The position numbers and the translations under genes were made by a program. Positions 26,327-35,047 of a stretch of DNA of 64,000 bases are shown here, one piece after another. The DNA is taken from contig JACNLO010000037.1 in assembly GCA_014381555.1 (NCBI GenBank), forward strand, positions 53,335 through 117,334, given 5' to 3'. Positions within the stretch are counted from its first letter, which is position 1, and the number at the start of each line of letters is the position of its first letter. Under the pieces are notes generated by a model. That model was not told the DNA's origin. It made no database searches and worked only from the letters and a program-made list of their open reading frames with translations. This stretch comes from Planctomycetota bacterium (GTDB lineage: Bacteria; Planctomycetota; Phycisphaerae; Phycisphaerales; SM1A02).

Positions 26327-28105
26327 ATGGCAAAACACGCAACACCTACGAAGAATAAAAAAGTTAATCCTGCAGATCTGAAAGGTCGTCGTTTTTGTAG
26401 AGTTCTTACAAAACTTGGCATTATTACTAGGGAGGAAGGTAAGAATGCTCAAGCTGTTCAAAAGGCCGCCAAGCAGAAGGGAAAACATAAGAAAATTGGC
26501 GAAGTTATGGTTGAGATGGGGCTCATTCAGGAAACTGATATTATCAAAGCCATTTCAGGTCAAGTCGGTTTAGCATGGCGTGATGAATTGAAAGTAGAAG
26601 ATATTCCCGAAGAAGTGTTTGACAGACTGCCAGTCGAATCAGTGACCACATATCAAATTGTTCCAGTTGAATATGATGAATCAACAAAACTTTTGACGAT
26701 TGCAATAAAATCGCCAGACAATTTCAAAGCGATCGATGATCTTAGAACGCTAATGGGTCTAAAAGTTGCCGCGATTGTGGCACCTCCAGAGCAGATCGAT
26801 GAAATCATAAAACAACGCTATTCTTCTGGCGGACCTTCTATGGCTGATGTTATGTCAGACCTTGGCGATAGTGACATTGCTGGGTTTGCTGGCGAAGGTG
26901 ATGCTGCTGATTTAACCAAACTAGCATCTGCAGCTTCAGATAACAAAATTGTTCGATTAATAAACCTTGTGCTTCTGCAAGCAATTAAAGATAAAGCATC
27001 AGACATCCACTTTGAGCCATTTGAAGATGAATTTAAGATGCGGTACAGAATAGATGGTGTCTTATATGAAATGAACCCGCCACCAATGCACCTTTCAATG
27101 CCAATTGTTTCGCGTATAAAAATTATGGCGAATCTTGATATTTCAGAGAGGCGTTTGCCTCAAGATGGACGGATTGATCTTACGGTTTCTGGCTCGCCTG
27201 TTGACCTGCGTGTTTCAATTTTACCAACAATGTTCGGTGAATCGGTAGTGTTACGTGTCCTTGACCGTTCAAACGTGAAGTTGAATATGGACAAAATCGG
27301 CTTGCGTGTTTCAGACTATGAAAAAATGCTTGATATTATCAAGCGTCCAAATGGAATCGTAGTGGTAACTGGACCAACTGGTTCAGGAAAAACAACAACC
27401 CTATATTCCGCTTTAACCGAACTAAATACTCCTGAAACAAAAATTCTTACCGCTGAAGACCCAGTGGAATATGACATTGATGGGTTGATTCAATGTCAAA
27501 TTAATACAGATCAAGATTTGACATTTGCAAAATTACTACGTTCATTTTTGCGACAAGACCCAGATATTATTCTTGTTGGTGAAATACGTGACTTGGAAAC
27601 AGCACAAATTGCAGTACAGGCATCTCTTACTGGACACTTGGTTTTCACAACTGTTCACACTAATGATGCCCCGTCAACTATTTTAAGATTGGTTGACCTT
27701 GGTGTTGAATCGTTTCTTATTACCGCGACTGTAGAAGCAATTGTTGCTCAGCGTTTGGTCCGTCGAATCTGCAATTCATGTAATGAAGAGTATACGCCGT
27801 CTTCTGAGGAGTTGCTCGAATTGAAACTCCACCCAGAAGATGTAGAGGGAAGAACTTTCTTTAGAGGTAAGGGTTGCTCGGCGTGTAACAACAGCGGTTA
27901 TCGAGGTCGTCTTGCACTCTTTGAGATAATGGAGTTTGATGACACACTTCGTGAACTAATCCTTTCACAAGCATCTACGGCAATTCTACGTGTGGAAGCA
28001 CAAAAACGTGGGATGCGAAGTTTACGAGAGAGTGGTTTGCTTGCCATTTATGATGGCCAAACCACAATTGACGAAGTTGTACGAGAAACAATCCTTGATG
28101 ATTAA
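26327..28105 (+). CDS. pilB: GspE/PilB-family assembly ATPase, copy 2
   Basis: A 592-residue paralogue of the ATPase at 23298. A basic N-terminal extension (KHATPTKNKKVNPADLKG) precedes the MshEN domain. Walker A is GPTGSGKTTT (about 350), the Asp box LTAEDPVEYD, Walker B IILVGEIRD, and the zinc site CNSCNEEY...CSACNNSGY. A strong GGAGGA ribosome-binding site precedes the ATG. It lies 38 bases before the platform-protein gene and heads the pseudopilin series, so it is the more likely motor for pseudopilus assembly. Confidence 0.92.
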   Translation: MAKHATPTKNKKVNPADLKGRRFCRVLTKLGIITREEGKNAQAVQKAAKQKGKHKKIGEVMVEMGLIQETDIIKAISGQVGLAWRDELKVEDIPEEVFDRLPVESVTTYQIVPVEYDESTKLLTIAIKSPDNFKAIDDLRTLMGLKVAAIVAPPEQIDEIIKQRYSSGGPSMADVMSDLGDSDIAGFAGEGDAADLTKLASAASDNKIVRLINLVLLQAIKDKASDIHFEPFEDEFKMRYRIDGVLYEMNPPPMHLSMPIVSRIKIMANLDISERRLPQDGRIDLTVSGSPVDLRVSILPTMFGESVVLRVLDRSNVKLNMDKIGLRVSDYEKMLDIIKRPNGIVVVTGPTGSGKTTTLYSALTELNTPETKILTAEDPVEYDIDGLIQCQINTDQDLTFAKLLRSFLRQDPDIILVGEIRDLETAQIAVQASLTGHLVFTTVHTNDAPSTILRLVDLGVESFLITATVEAIVAQRLVRRICNSCNEEYTPSSEELLELKLHPEDVEGRTFFRGKGCSACNNSGYRGRLALFEIMEFDDTLRELILSQASTAILRVEAQKRGMRSLRESGLLAIYDGQTTIDEVVRETILDD

Positions 28106-28143
28106 CGAATTCGTGACTCACAAGTCACAATGGAGTGTGATGC

Positions 28144-29445
28144 ATGCCTACTTACGTATATGAAGCTTTAAATGCCGCTGGCAAGCCAGAGAAAGGTCGC
28201 ATCGATGCAGAAAGCATCGAAGCTGCCACCACTGCAGTTCGCCAGAACGGTTTTTTTCCCACAAAAGTAATTGAGGAAACTCTCAAAGGGAGTTCTTCAA
28301 AAGAAACTAAAAAAGAAGCGAAAAAGAAAAAGGACAAAAAGAAAAAGGGCAGTCTAAATATTTCTATCGGTGGCGTTAAAACTAAAACGCTGACTCAATT
28401 TACTCGCCAGCTTTCAACACTTCAAGACGCAGGGTTGCCTTTGTTGCGCTCTTTGCAAATCCTAGAGCAACAGCAGAAGCCAGGAAAATTAAAAAGTATT
28501 GTTTCAGATGTTGTTGAGGATGTTGAAGCAGGCTCAAGTTTGTCAGATGCAATGAGTAAGCACCCCAAAGCTTTTGATCGTTTGTATTGCAAGATGGTCG
28601 CTGCTGGTGAAATTGGTGGTGTGCTTGATGTCATCTTGCAACGACTTGCAAACTTTATGGAAAAAGCGGAGCGCTTAAAAGCAAGAATTAAAGGTGCAAT
28701 GATTTATCCAATCTGCGTCATTGTTGTCGCAGTTGGCATTGTTACTGGCATCATGTACTTTGTGATTCCAAAATTTAAAGATATTTTTGATGACTTTGAT
28801 GTTCAACTTCCTGGGCTCACCCTTTGGCTTATTGATGCAAGTTTGTGGATTGCTGGTACTCCCGAAGAAGGGACTCAGGCAATTCCGGGATATGTTTGGA
28901 TGTTTGCAGGCCCATTCCTTATCTTTTTCTTCTTCAAAGTTATTCGAAAGACAAAAGCTGGGCGTGCCGCGATTGACATAATTCTGGTGAAGATTCCTGT
29001 CTTGGGTACTCTTGTAGAAAAAACTTCAGTTGCTCGTTTTACCCGAACTCTTGGCACTCTGATTGCTGCTGGTGTGCCAATTCTAGAAGCAGTTTTAATT
29101 ACTCGTGATACTTCAGGGAACCATGTGTATGAAAAAGCGCTGGGCGAAGTCCATGATTCAATCCGAAGTGGCGAATCGGTTGCTGACCCTTTGCGTGAAG
29201 CAAAAGTTTGTGACTCAATTGTTGTAAATATGATTGAGGTTGGTGAAGAAACTGGCGACTTGGATGTCATGTTAATGAAGGTTGCAGATAACTACGACGA
29301 AGAAGTTGATGTTGCAGTGACTGCAATGCTCAGTTTGCTTGAGCCAATGCTTGTTGTGGTCCTTGGGGGAATCGTTGGGACGATTGTTCTTGCACTCTTC
29401 TTGCCACTCGTGAAAATGATTGAGTCGGTATCTGACTCTGGATGA
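28144..29445 (+). CDS. pilC: Inner-membrane platform protein PilC/GspF
   Basis: A 433-residue T2SF family protein that connects the ATPases to the growing pilus. It starts PTYVYEALNAAGKPEKGRIDA. A very lysine-rich stretch (residues of about 47-68) follows, then two GspF domains, each led by a block such as TQFTRQLSTLQDAGLPLLRSL or ARFTRTLGTLIAAGVPILEA. Three membrane segments are seen at about 185-210, 255-275 and 400-425. The Lys-rich insert is not usual and may bind phospholipid or the ATPase. Confidence 0.94.
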   Translation: MPTYVYEALNAAGKPEKGRIDAESIEAATTAVRQNGFFPTKVIEETLKGSSSKETKKEAKKKKDKKKKGSLNISIGGVKTKTLTQFTRQLSTLQDAGLPLLRSLQILEQQQKPGKLKSIVSDVVEDVEAGSSLSDAMSKHPKAFDRLYCKMVAAGEIGGVLDVILQRLANFMEKAERLKARIKGAMIYPICVIVVAVGIVTGIMYFVIPKFKDIFDDFDVQLPGLTLWLIDASLWIAGTPEEGTQAIPGYVWMFAGPFLIFFFFKVIRKTKAGRAAIDIILVKIPVLGTLVEKTSVARFTRTLGTLIAAGVPILEAVLITRDTSGNHVYEKALGEVHDSIRSGESVADPLREAKVCDSIVVNMIEVGEETGDLDVMLMKVADNYDEEVDVAVTAMLSLLEPMLVVVLGGIVGTIVLALFLPLVKMIESVSDSG

Positions 29446-29452
29446 TTAGATA

Positions 29453-30523
29453 ATGAGCACAATGTTTTTGACATCTCGAAGAGCGTTTACACTTATTGAA
29501 ATCCTTGTAACGATTTCAATAATCGTCATCATCATTAGCGTAATGACACTAGCGTTAAACTCTGCGAGAACTTCTTCACAAATTGCAGAAACAACTTCTC
29601 GTTTGTCTGCCATGAAGCAGGCGACTATTCGTTTCAAAGAAGACATTGGATATTTGCCAGCCGTGCTTGGAACGGGTCGCGAGTTGCTCTCATTACCTAC
29701 TTTTCCACCCGCTAGTGCGTACGTATATAGAAGAACAATGCAAAACTGGTATTCAATCACATCGCCAACAGATTTTTTGCTTGGATATGGCAATAGAGAT
29801 GAAGATGGCTATGGTCGTCTTTCTGACTCCGATCCCAATGATGAAGACTTCAGCGAAGTCCCACGACTTGGAATTCGTCATCCAAGTTTAGATGGTGTTT
29901 GGCGTGCCACGGATTCATATGCCAATGGTGGAACTTGGGATTTGGATAGCCGCCTTCCTTCAACGAGAGGGAAGTTATATGGTCCCTATCTTGAAATAGA
30001 AAATGAACAAATGGTAGGTCGTTTAGGGTTCGCTTCAGGAAGTGTGACCCCATTAACCGACCCAATTACAAATCAGGTCAAGGTTTTTTATCCGAATGAC
30101 CCACAATACAGCACCGCAAACCCGCTTGTCATTGTTGACACTTGGGGCGTTCCAATTCGGTACTACCGAACGTTGTATCCCGTGCAAGATCAATCAGTGC
30201 CTCAAAATACAATTTCTCGCTCATATCCTCCAAATCCTAATTACAATCGTCCAACTTTGAGTGATTTCATTGTCCTGAGACCATTTACTTTTGAATCAGG
30301 AAAAGCAACAGATGGAACAATGTCAGACCAAATGAACGGCGCTAACACTGACGGGGATACATCAACAACTTTTGAATTGCAAACTGGGCAGTTTGCATAT
30401 TTTTCATCAGGGCCAAACCAACAATCAAACGATTATATTCGAGCTGACTTGCTTGATTTAACTGGCAACACCCAGCAAACTGACGAAACGAATGTTGACA
30501 ACATAGTGGAGGTTGGACCATGA
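29453..30523 (+). CDS. Pseudopilin 1 (large, GspG-like N-terminus)
   Basis: A 356-residue type IV prepilin-like protein. The leader SRR|AFTLIEILV is a canonical prepilin peptidase site with the Glu at mature position +5, followed by a hydrophobic alpha-helix. The 320-residue C-terminal part is much longer than the roughly 110 residues of a normal major pseudopilin. It is rich in Asn, Asp, Pro and Tyr, suggesting an extended surface domain. It overlaps the next gene by four bases. No member of a named subclass is recognised beyond the leader. Confidence 0.85.
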   Translation: MSTMFLTSRRAFTLIEILVTISIIVIIISVMTLALNSARTSSQIAETTSRLSAMKQATIRFKEDIGYLPAVLGTGRELLSLPTFPPASAYVYRRTMQNWYSITSPTDFLLGYGNRDEDGYGRLSDSDPNDEDFSEVPRLGIRHPSLDGVWRATDSYANGGTWDLDSRLPSTRGKLYGPYLEIENEQMVGRLGFASGSVTPLTDPITNQVKVFYPNDPQYSTANPLVIVDTWGVPIRYYRTLYPVQDQSVPQNTISRSYPPNPNYNRPTLSDFIVLRPFTFESGKATDGTMSDQMNGANTDGDTSTTFELQTGQFAYFSSGPNQQSNDYIRADLLDLTGNTQQTDETNVDNIVEVGP

Positions 30524-31296
30524 ACTTAAACATTAAGCAAACCGCAATTCGCAGGGCGTTTACTTTAATTGAAATGATGATTGTAATTGGAATCATTGGG
30601 ATTCTTGCTGCGTTGACCCTTGGTATCTCAAGCAGTGTGATGCGAAATGCTGAAATACATAAAACGGAAGACGTACTCAAACTATTGAACATGGCTCTTC
30701 AAGAATGGGAACTTGAACGTGGGCGACCACTTACATTTGTTGGTTCAGGTACTCCAGAGGGATCTTACTACGACATTGATGCGAATAACCCGCCATATCC
30801 AATGAACCCTTATACAGAATTCGCAGACCCAGATTTTAGTTCTGTAAATGCTGGAAATATTTCTACAGATACCATGCAAGGTCGAATTGAACACGTCTTT
30901 CGAACGCTTATGCAATCAGAATCAGCGACGCTTATCCTTTCTAAAATAACACCGGATCACTTTGATGAAAACAACCGTAAACTTGCTGTTGATGCATGGG
31001 GTACACCCTTTGGAATAGTGTTTCCAAATCGACCTTTTCAGGGCTCAGGTTTAATAGAGCAATGGGCTCTAGATCAAAGCGGCGATTTTACTGTGCGTGG
31101 CCTTGAAGAAGACGGTCTTGGTTCTTGCATAAACTTGCGACCATACTTTGTGTCAGCAGGCCCGGACCGAACGTGGGGATACAGGTATCAAGCAGTTACA
31201 TCTCTTGGTGGTTCTGTTCCAGATACCACAAATTGGGAAGCATCCCTTGATAATGTTTATTCGTATCCACCATTTATTGTGGAGGAATCTCGTTGA
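30520..31296 (+). CDS. Pseudopilin 2
   Basis: A 258-residue prepilin-like protein with the leader IRR|AFTLIEMMI and a hydrophobic helix (IVIGIIGILAALTLGI). The start overlaps the preceding gene as ATGA. The globular part includes DAWGTPFGIVFPNRPF, which resembles the DPWGxPY calcium-loop region of GspG-type pseudopilins. A GGACC stretch lies just upstream. The stop overlaps the TTG start of the next gene. Confidence 0.85.
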   Translation: MNLNIKQTAIRRAFTLIEMMIVIGIIGILAALTLGISSSVMRNAEIHKTEDVLKLLNMALQEWELERGRPLTFVGSGTPEGSYYDIDANNPPYPMNPYTEFADPDFSSVNAGNISTDTMQGRIEHVFRTLMQSESATLILSKITPDHFDENNRKLAVDAWGTPFGIVFPNRPFQGSGLIEQWALDQSGDFTVRGLEEDGLGSCINLRPYFVSAGPDRTWGYRYQAVTSLGGSVPDTTNWEASLDNVYSYPPFIVEESR

Positions 31297-32258
31297 ACCT
31301 TTGTCACAGACAAATTAACAGCCGCGCCTTTACGTTGATTGAACTCATCGTTGTGATTGTCATCATGGCAATTCTCTCTGGTCTTAGTGCAATTGCATAC
31401 CAACAGATTACAGAAGACCTGCGGATGTCTGCAGCTAAAAACACCATCACCGCTGCGTTAGATAATGCTCGTGCCATGGCAATCAAAAAAAATAGGTACG
31501 TTATGACGGTCTTTCGGCCTAGACTTGAAGATGGTGGAAACGAACAAGTTATTGAGATCGTCGTTGCCGGCTGGGACGGTGATTCTGCAAATGCAGACAA
31601 TGGCTTTGGAAGTATCAAGACATACGATCGTTTCGTGCCAATTCAAGGGATTGAAGTTCGAACAATTTCGAGCGGTGTTAATGTTTCAGGTCCAGGTTAT
31701 GCTATAGATCATGACAACCTCTCGCTAGTAAGTTCTTATCTTCCTGGATTGTCGCAAAATGAACCATTCGGATCGTTGATTGGAATCCTATATAGCCCAG
31801 AAGGCAGAGTGGTCGATCGCAACGCAAAGAGTGCTTCCTATCGAATTTGGGTAGATTTTAATCAAGATGGAAAACAGCAAATAAGCGATACCCAAACAAT
31901 AGACTGGCCATCGCCAGATCCACTAGAAGGGTCGTGGTGGGGATTTGATTTAGAGTCACCACAAGGCGAGCCATTCGTTTCCATATCACATATTTTATCG
32001 GTGTTTAATGAAGAGGAGTTTCGAAACTTGATTGGAGTTGGGCAAACCGCACAATTTCAAGATGTTACATGTGGTTACCCTACGACCCCATATTATTGTG
32101 GTGGTTTGAACCCATGGGAATGCACGCCACTGTACGATCCTTGCTGTCCAGATGGTAGGATTGATAAGTATGATCGCGATTGGCTTTATTCTATTTATGT
32201 GCATTTGAATGCAGAACGTATTCAATTCAACAGGTATAGCGGGGTGCCATTGAAATGA
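31293..32258 (+). CDS. Pseudopilin 3 (GspH-like)
   Basis: A 321-residue prepilin-like protein with leader NSR|AFTLIELIV and helix VIVIMAILSGLSAIAY. The region after the helix (MSAAKNTITAALDNARAMAIKKN) is the typical GspH/FimT pattern. Translation starts at the TTG at 31293, which overlaps the stop of the previous gene (TTGA) and follows GGAGGA. The C-terminal part contains two acidic calcium-like loops and a Cys cluster (CGYPTTPYYCGG...CTPLYDPCCPDG). The next ATG overlaps its stop. Confidence 0.85.
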   Translation: MNLCHRQINSRAFTLIELIVVIVIMAILSGLSAIAYQQITEDLRMSAAKNTITAALDNARAMAIKKNRYVMTVFRPRLEDGGNEQVIEIVVAGWDGDSANADNGFGSIKTYDRFVPIQGIEVRTISSGVNVSGPGYAIDHDNLSLVSSYLPGLSQNEPFGSLIGILYSPEGRVVDRNAKSASYRIWVDFNQDGKQQISDTQTIDWPSPDPLEGSWWGFDLESPQGEPFVSISHILSVFNEEEFRNLIGVGQTAQFQDVTCGYPTTPYYCGGLNPWECTPLYDPCCPDGRIDKYDRDWLYSIYVHLNAERIQFNRYSGVPLK

Positions 32259-33412
32259 TTCGTAGACAACTACATCTTGGTTTTTCTCTCATTGAATTGT
32301 TGATTGCAATTTTTATTCTCGGAATTGGCATCATTAGCATTGCTGCATTGTTCCCCGCTGCAATGTCACAGCAACAAAAATCGACAGACGATTTAATGGG
32401 AACTATTGTTGCGAGAAATGCATTGACCATCATTCGTTCCAAACTCGAGCAAGAAGATTTTGGATATTCGAATGAGTTCGATGACCGTTTTTCATCGAGT
32501 GTGTGTGGTACTGCATCTTCGAATAATACATCAGACATTAACGAATGGCCAACGGTCTGCGGGGATTGGATGTGGCGACGGCCTGCAATTTTTCCAGATG
32601 ACTATGGAACTGCCTCACTTCAAGGAGCCATTGACATTTTTGCAACGCCAGAGTCACCCGATCAACCACTCGTAGAACAATGGTCAAATGCATCGATTCC
32701 AAATTTTGTGCCACCAGGCATCCCTTTTAACAAGGAACGGTACCCAGATATCGATAACAATTTTGATGGTGTTCCAGATGAAATGGATACGCCAGTTATT
32801 CGGTTCCTTGCAGGTGAACGGCAGTATCCCATGTGGTCTGGCACAATTCCAAATGATCGGCCAAAGGGACAATATTATTGGGACTGTATGTTCAGAAGAT
32901 ATCAAGGAAGAATTCTCGTAGCAATTTTTGTTTACCGCGTTGTTGCGCCTAGTGAAACATCTGCGTATACCATTGCAACTAGTACTGCCCCAGAGCTTCC
33001 GTATCGAACAAATCTAGTGAACACTTCTTCGAATGCTTGGAATGCGAATCTCTTCCCGCCGATACTTGCTGAAACGGATAATGATGACCCCACAGTTCTC
33101 GTCAACCAATGGCAGTACCCCGGGCAATGGTTGGTGGATCAAAATGGAAATGTTCACAATGTTATGAAGGGGCGAAGGCGCACCAGTGACAGTGAAGTGC
33201 AACTTGCTAGTAGCCCAGCGATGCTTGAGGCATCAAATTGGTATTCAAGTCCTGCCTATGGGAGGGGGAACGTAAATTGGTGGGCTGCAGGAGTTGCCCC
33301 AAGTGGTGGTTTTGTAGATACGGGAGTAGTCACGGACATTTGGTTTGTCCCAGTGAGAGATGCAAATAATCGGCTGCTCGTCCCAGTCTACGCAACGGTG
33401 CAGGATTTATAA
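32255..33412 (+). CDS. Pseudopilin 4 (GspI/PilV-like)
   Basis: A 385-residue prepilin-like protein. The leader is HLG|FSLIELLIAIFI, with the helix ending IGIISIAALFPAAM. The FSLIE/ALxxFPxA pattern resembles PilV/GspI minor pseudopilins. It starts in an ATGA overlap and ends three bases before the next gene. The large C-terminal domain carries DIDNNFDGVPDEMD, a loop that could bind calcium. Its length is far above typical minor pseudopilins. Confidence 0.83.
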   Translation: MIRRQLHLGFSLIELLIAIFILGIGIISIAALFPAAMSQQQKSTDDLMGTIVARNALTIIRSKLEQEDFGYSNEFDDRFSSSVCGTASSNNTSDINEWPTVCGDWMWRRPAIFPDDYGTASLQGAIDIFATPESPDQPLVEQWSNASIPNFVPPGIPFNKERYPDIDNNFDGVPDEMDTPVIRFLAGERQYPMWSGTIPNDRPKGQYYWDCMFRRYQGRILVAIFVYRVVAPSETSAYTIATSTAPELPYRTNLVNTSSNAWNANLFPPILAETDNDDPTVLVNQWQYPGQWLVDQNGNVHNVMKGRRRTSDSEVQLASSPAMLEASNWYSSPAYGRGNVNWWAAGVAPSGGFVDTGVVTDIWFVPVRDANNRLLVPVYATVQDL

Positions 33413-33415
33413 CAC

Positions 33416-35047
33416 ATGATTATCGTGAAACATCCAGCACGTCTTGCCTTTACGCTAATTGAATTGATGGTTGCCGTTGTGGTTTTACTTGTCGTGATGA
33501 TTGCAGTTGGAAGAATATTTAGTACCACTAGTGATATGACCGCTTCGGGTCGAGCTACCTCTGAAACTCTTCAACAAGCGATTGCAATTGAACAGCGTTT
33601 TAGAGAAGATATCGCAAATATAACCCACGATGGATTCTTCGCAATACGATCGGTTGCTGTTGCGAACAATGCTATTGATGACTATGTGCTTCTTGATGAC
33701 TCAATTGACCCAGATGCAATTTTACGTTTTGACCAACTTGTTTTCTTTACGTTGGGGATCGCGAGTCCAACGCTTGTACAGCGCTCAGCAGGCGCTGACT
33801 TTTCTGGCCAAGGCGTTGCGGCGATGGTCTATTATGGGCACGGTATTCGTCTGCCTGAACTTGTTGGGGTGACTGAAGGGGCTGCTAGTATTGTGACTTC
33901 CGATGACTTGCGTTACTTTGATAATACGTCAAGTGCACCTTTGATTACGCCGTGGTATCAAGGTGCCGTCGAAGTGCAAACGCATATCTACAGTGATGCC
34001 ATGGGTAACGGCAGGTTTGATGCTACAGGTGCTTCTTACACTGCAAATGGAACACAACCCTTGCCCGCAGATTGGATGTTATGCAGGCAACTCATCGTAC
34101 TTGGGGATGACGATTATCACTCACCTGGGGAAATAAACAAGACATCGTTTCAAAGTAATGGCATCGGAGGGTACACAATTTTTCCTTGGGATCCTCGTAT
34201 ACAAAATAACATCCCTTACTCACAAGTGTTAGATGGGCGAGTAGATTTGGTGGCTTCACAGTTTGAGGATATTCGGGAATGTGTATTGCAAGAAGTAGAA
34301 GATATCGGTTTTGATGTAGACCCCCGCCAATGGCGTAATGAGGGTGCATCAGAAGTTGATCAGCAAGAATTAATCGCGTCGCTCTTTCGTTGGCCACGAG
34401 TTGAATCACATCCAGATTCAACCCATCGGTATGACCAAATTTTAATGAGTTCAGGTTTAGCACAGGGGTGCGTCTCTTTTCAAATTGAATGGACGTATGA
34501 CGAGGGTGTTGGGGAGACTGTGGATGCATTGAATAATGTCTTCGAAGGGTATGTCTATGACGACACGGCAGCGCAGCCATGGTGGGGTGGTTCAGCGTGG
34601 ACTAATACTGGTGGGTTCGGGAATACCTCTGAGATTTACTTTGCTCGCTGTTCAGATGACCCGCTCTCAACGAATGTCACATCCTTTGATGCGTCACTTA
34701 TCGAGCCAATCTTTTCAGATGGTGAGGGACCCGATATTGCACCAGTTCCAACTCTGAACAATGCATCGGTTGTTCCTTCCATGAGTACTGGTCGAATTGA
34801 TGAATACTGGGCAATTTTTGGCTACAACGATAAAGAGCCATGGCTCGAGAATAACACAGATTTGTTAAATGATGGTTTTCCTGATACTGGGATTGATGTT
34901 GGAACGATGCCGGGTGTAGATTCATGGCGGTACACTCCATGGCCAAGTGCACTTCGCGTCACATTGAGATTGCAAGATCGGGAAAATCGACTTGGGGCTG
35001 GGTGGACATATCAATTTGTTGTTGACATACCGGAGCGAACAGAATGA
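33416..35047 (+). CDS. Pseudopilin 5 (GspJ/PilW-like)
   Basis: A 543-residue prepilin-like protein with leader ARL|AFTLIELMV and helix VAVVVLLVVMIAVGRIF, then STTSDMTASGRATSE as in GspJ/PilW. The rest is an Asp- and Asn-rich domain of nearly 500 residues with no family I recognise. It overlaps the giant GspK-like gene by four bases. GspJ and GspK proteins normally form the pseudopilus tip together, so this gene order supports a GspH-I-J-K style tip complex. Confidence 0.83.
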   Translation: MIIVKHPARLAFTLIELMVAVVVLLVVMIAVGRIFSTTSDMTASGRATSETLQQAIAIEQRFREDIANITHDGFFAIRSVAVANNAIDDYVLLDDSIDPDAILRFDQLVFFTLGIASPTLVQRSAGADFSGQGVAAMVYYGHGIRLPELVGVTEGAASIVTSDDLRYFDNTSSAPLITPWYQGAVEVQTHIYSDAMGNGRFDATGASYTANGTQPLPADWMLCRQLIVLGDDDYHSPGEINKTSFQSNGIGGYTIFPWDPRIQNNIPYSQVLDGRVDLVASQFEDIRECVLQEVEDIGFDVDPRQWRNEGASEVDQQELIASLFRWPRVESHPDSTHRYDQILMSSGLAQGCVSFQIEWTYDEGVGETVDALNNVFEGYVYDDTAAQPWWGGSAWTNTGGFGNTSEIYFARCSDDPLSTNVTSFDASLIEPIFSDGEGPDIAPVPTLNNASVVPSMSTGRIDEYWAIFGYNDKEPWLENNTDLLNDGFPDTGIDVGTMPGVDSWRYTPWPSALRVTLRLQDRENRLGAGWTYQFVVDIPERTE

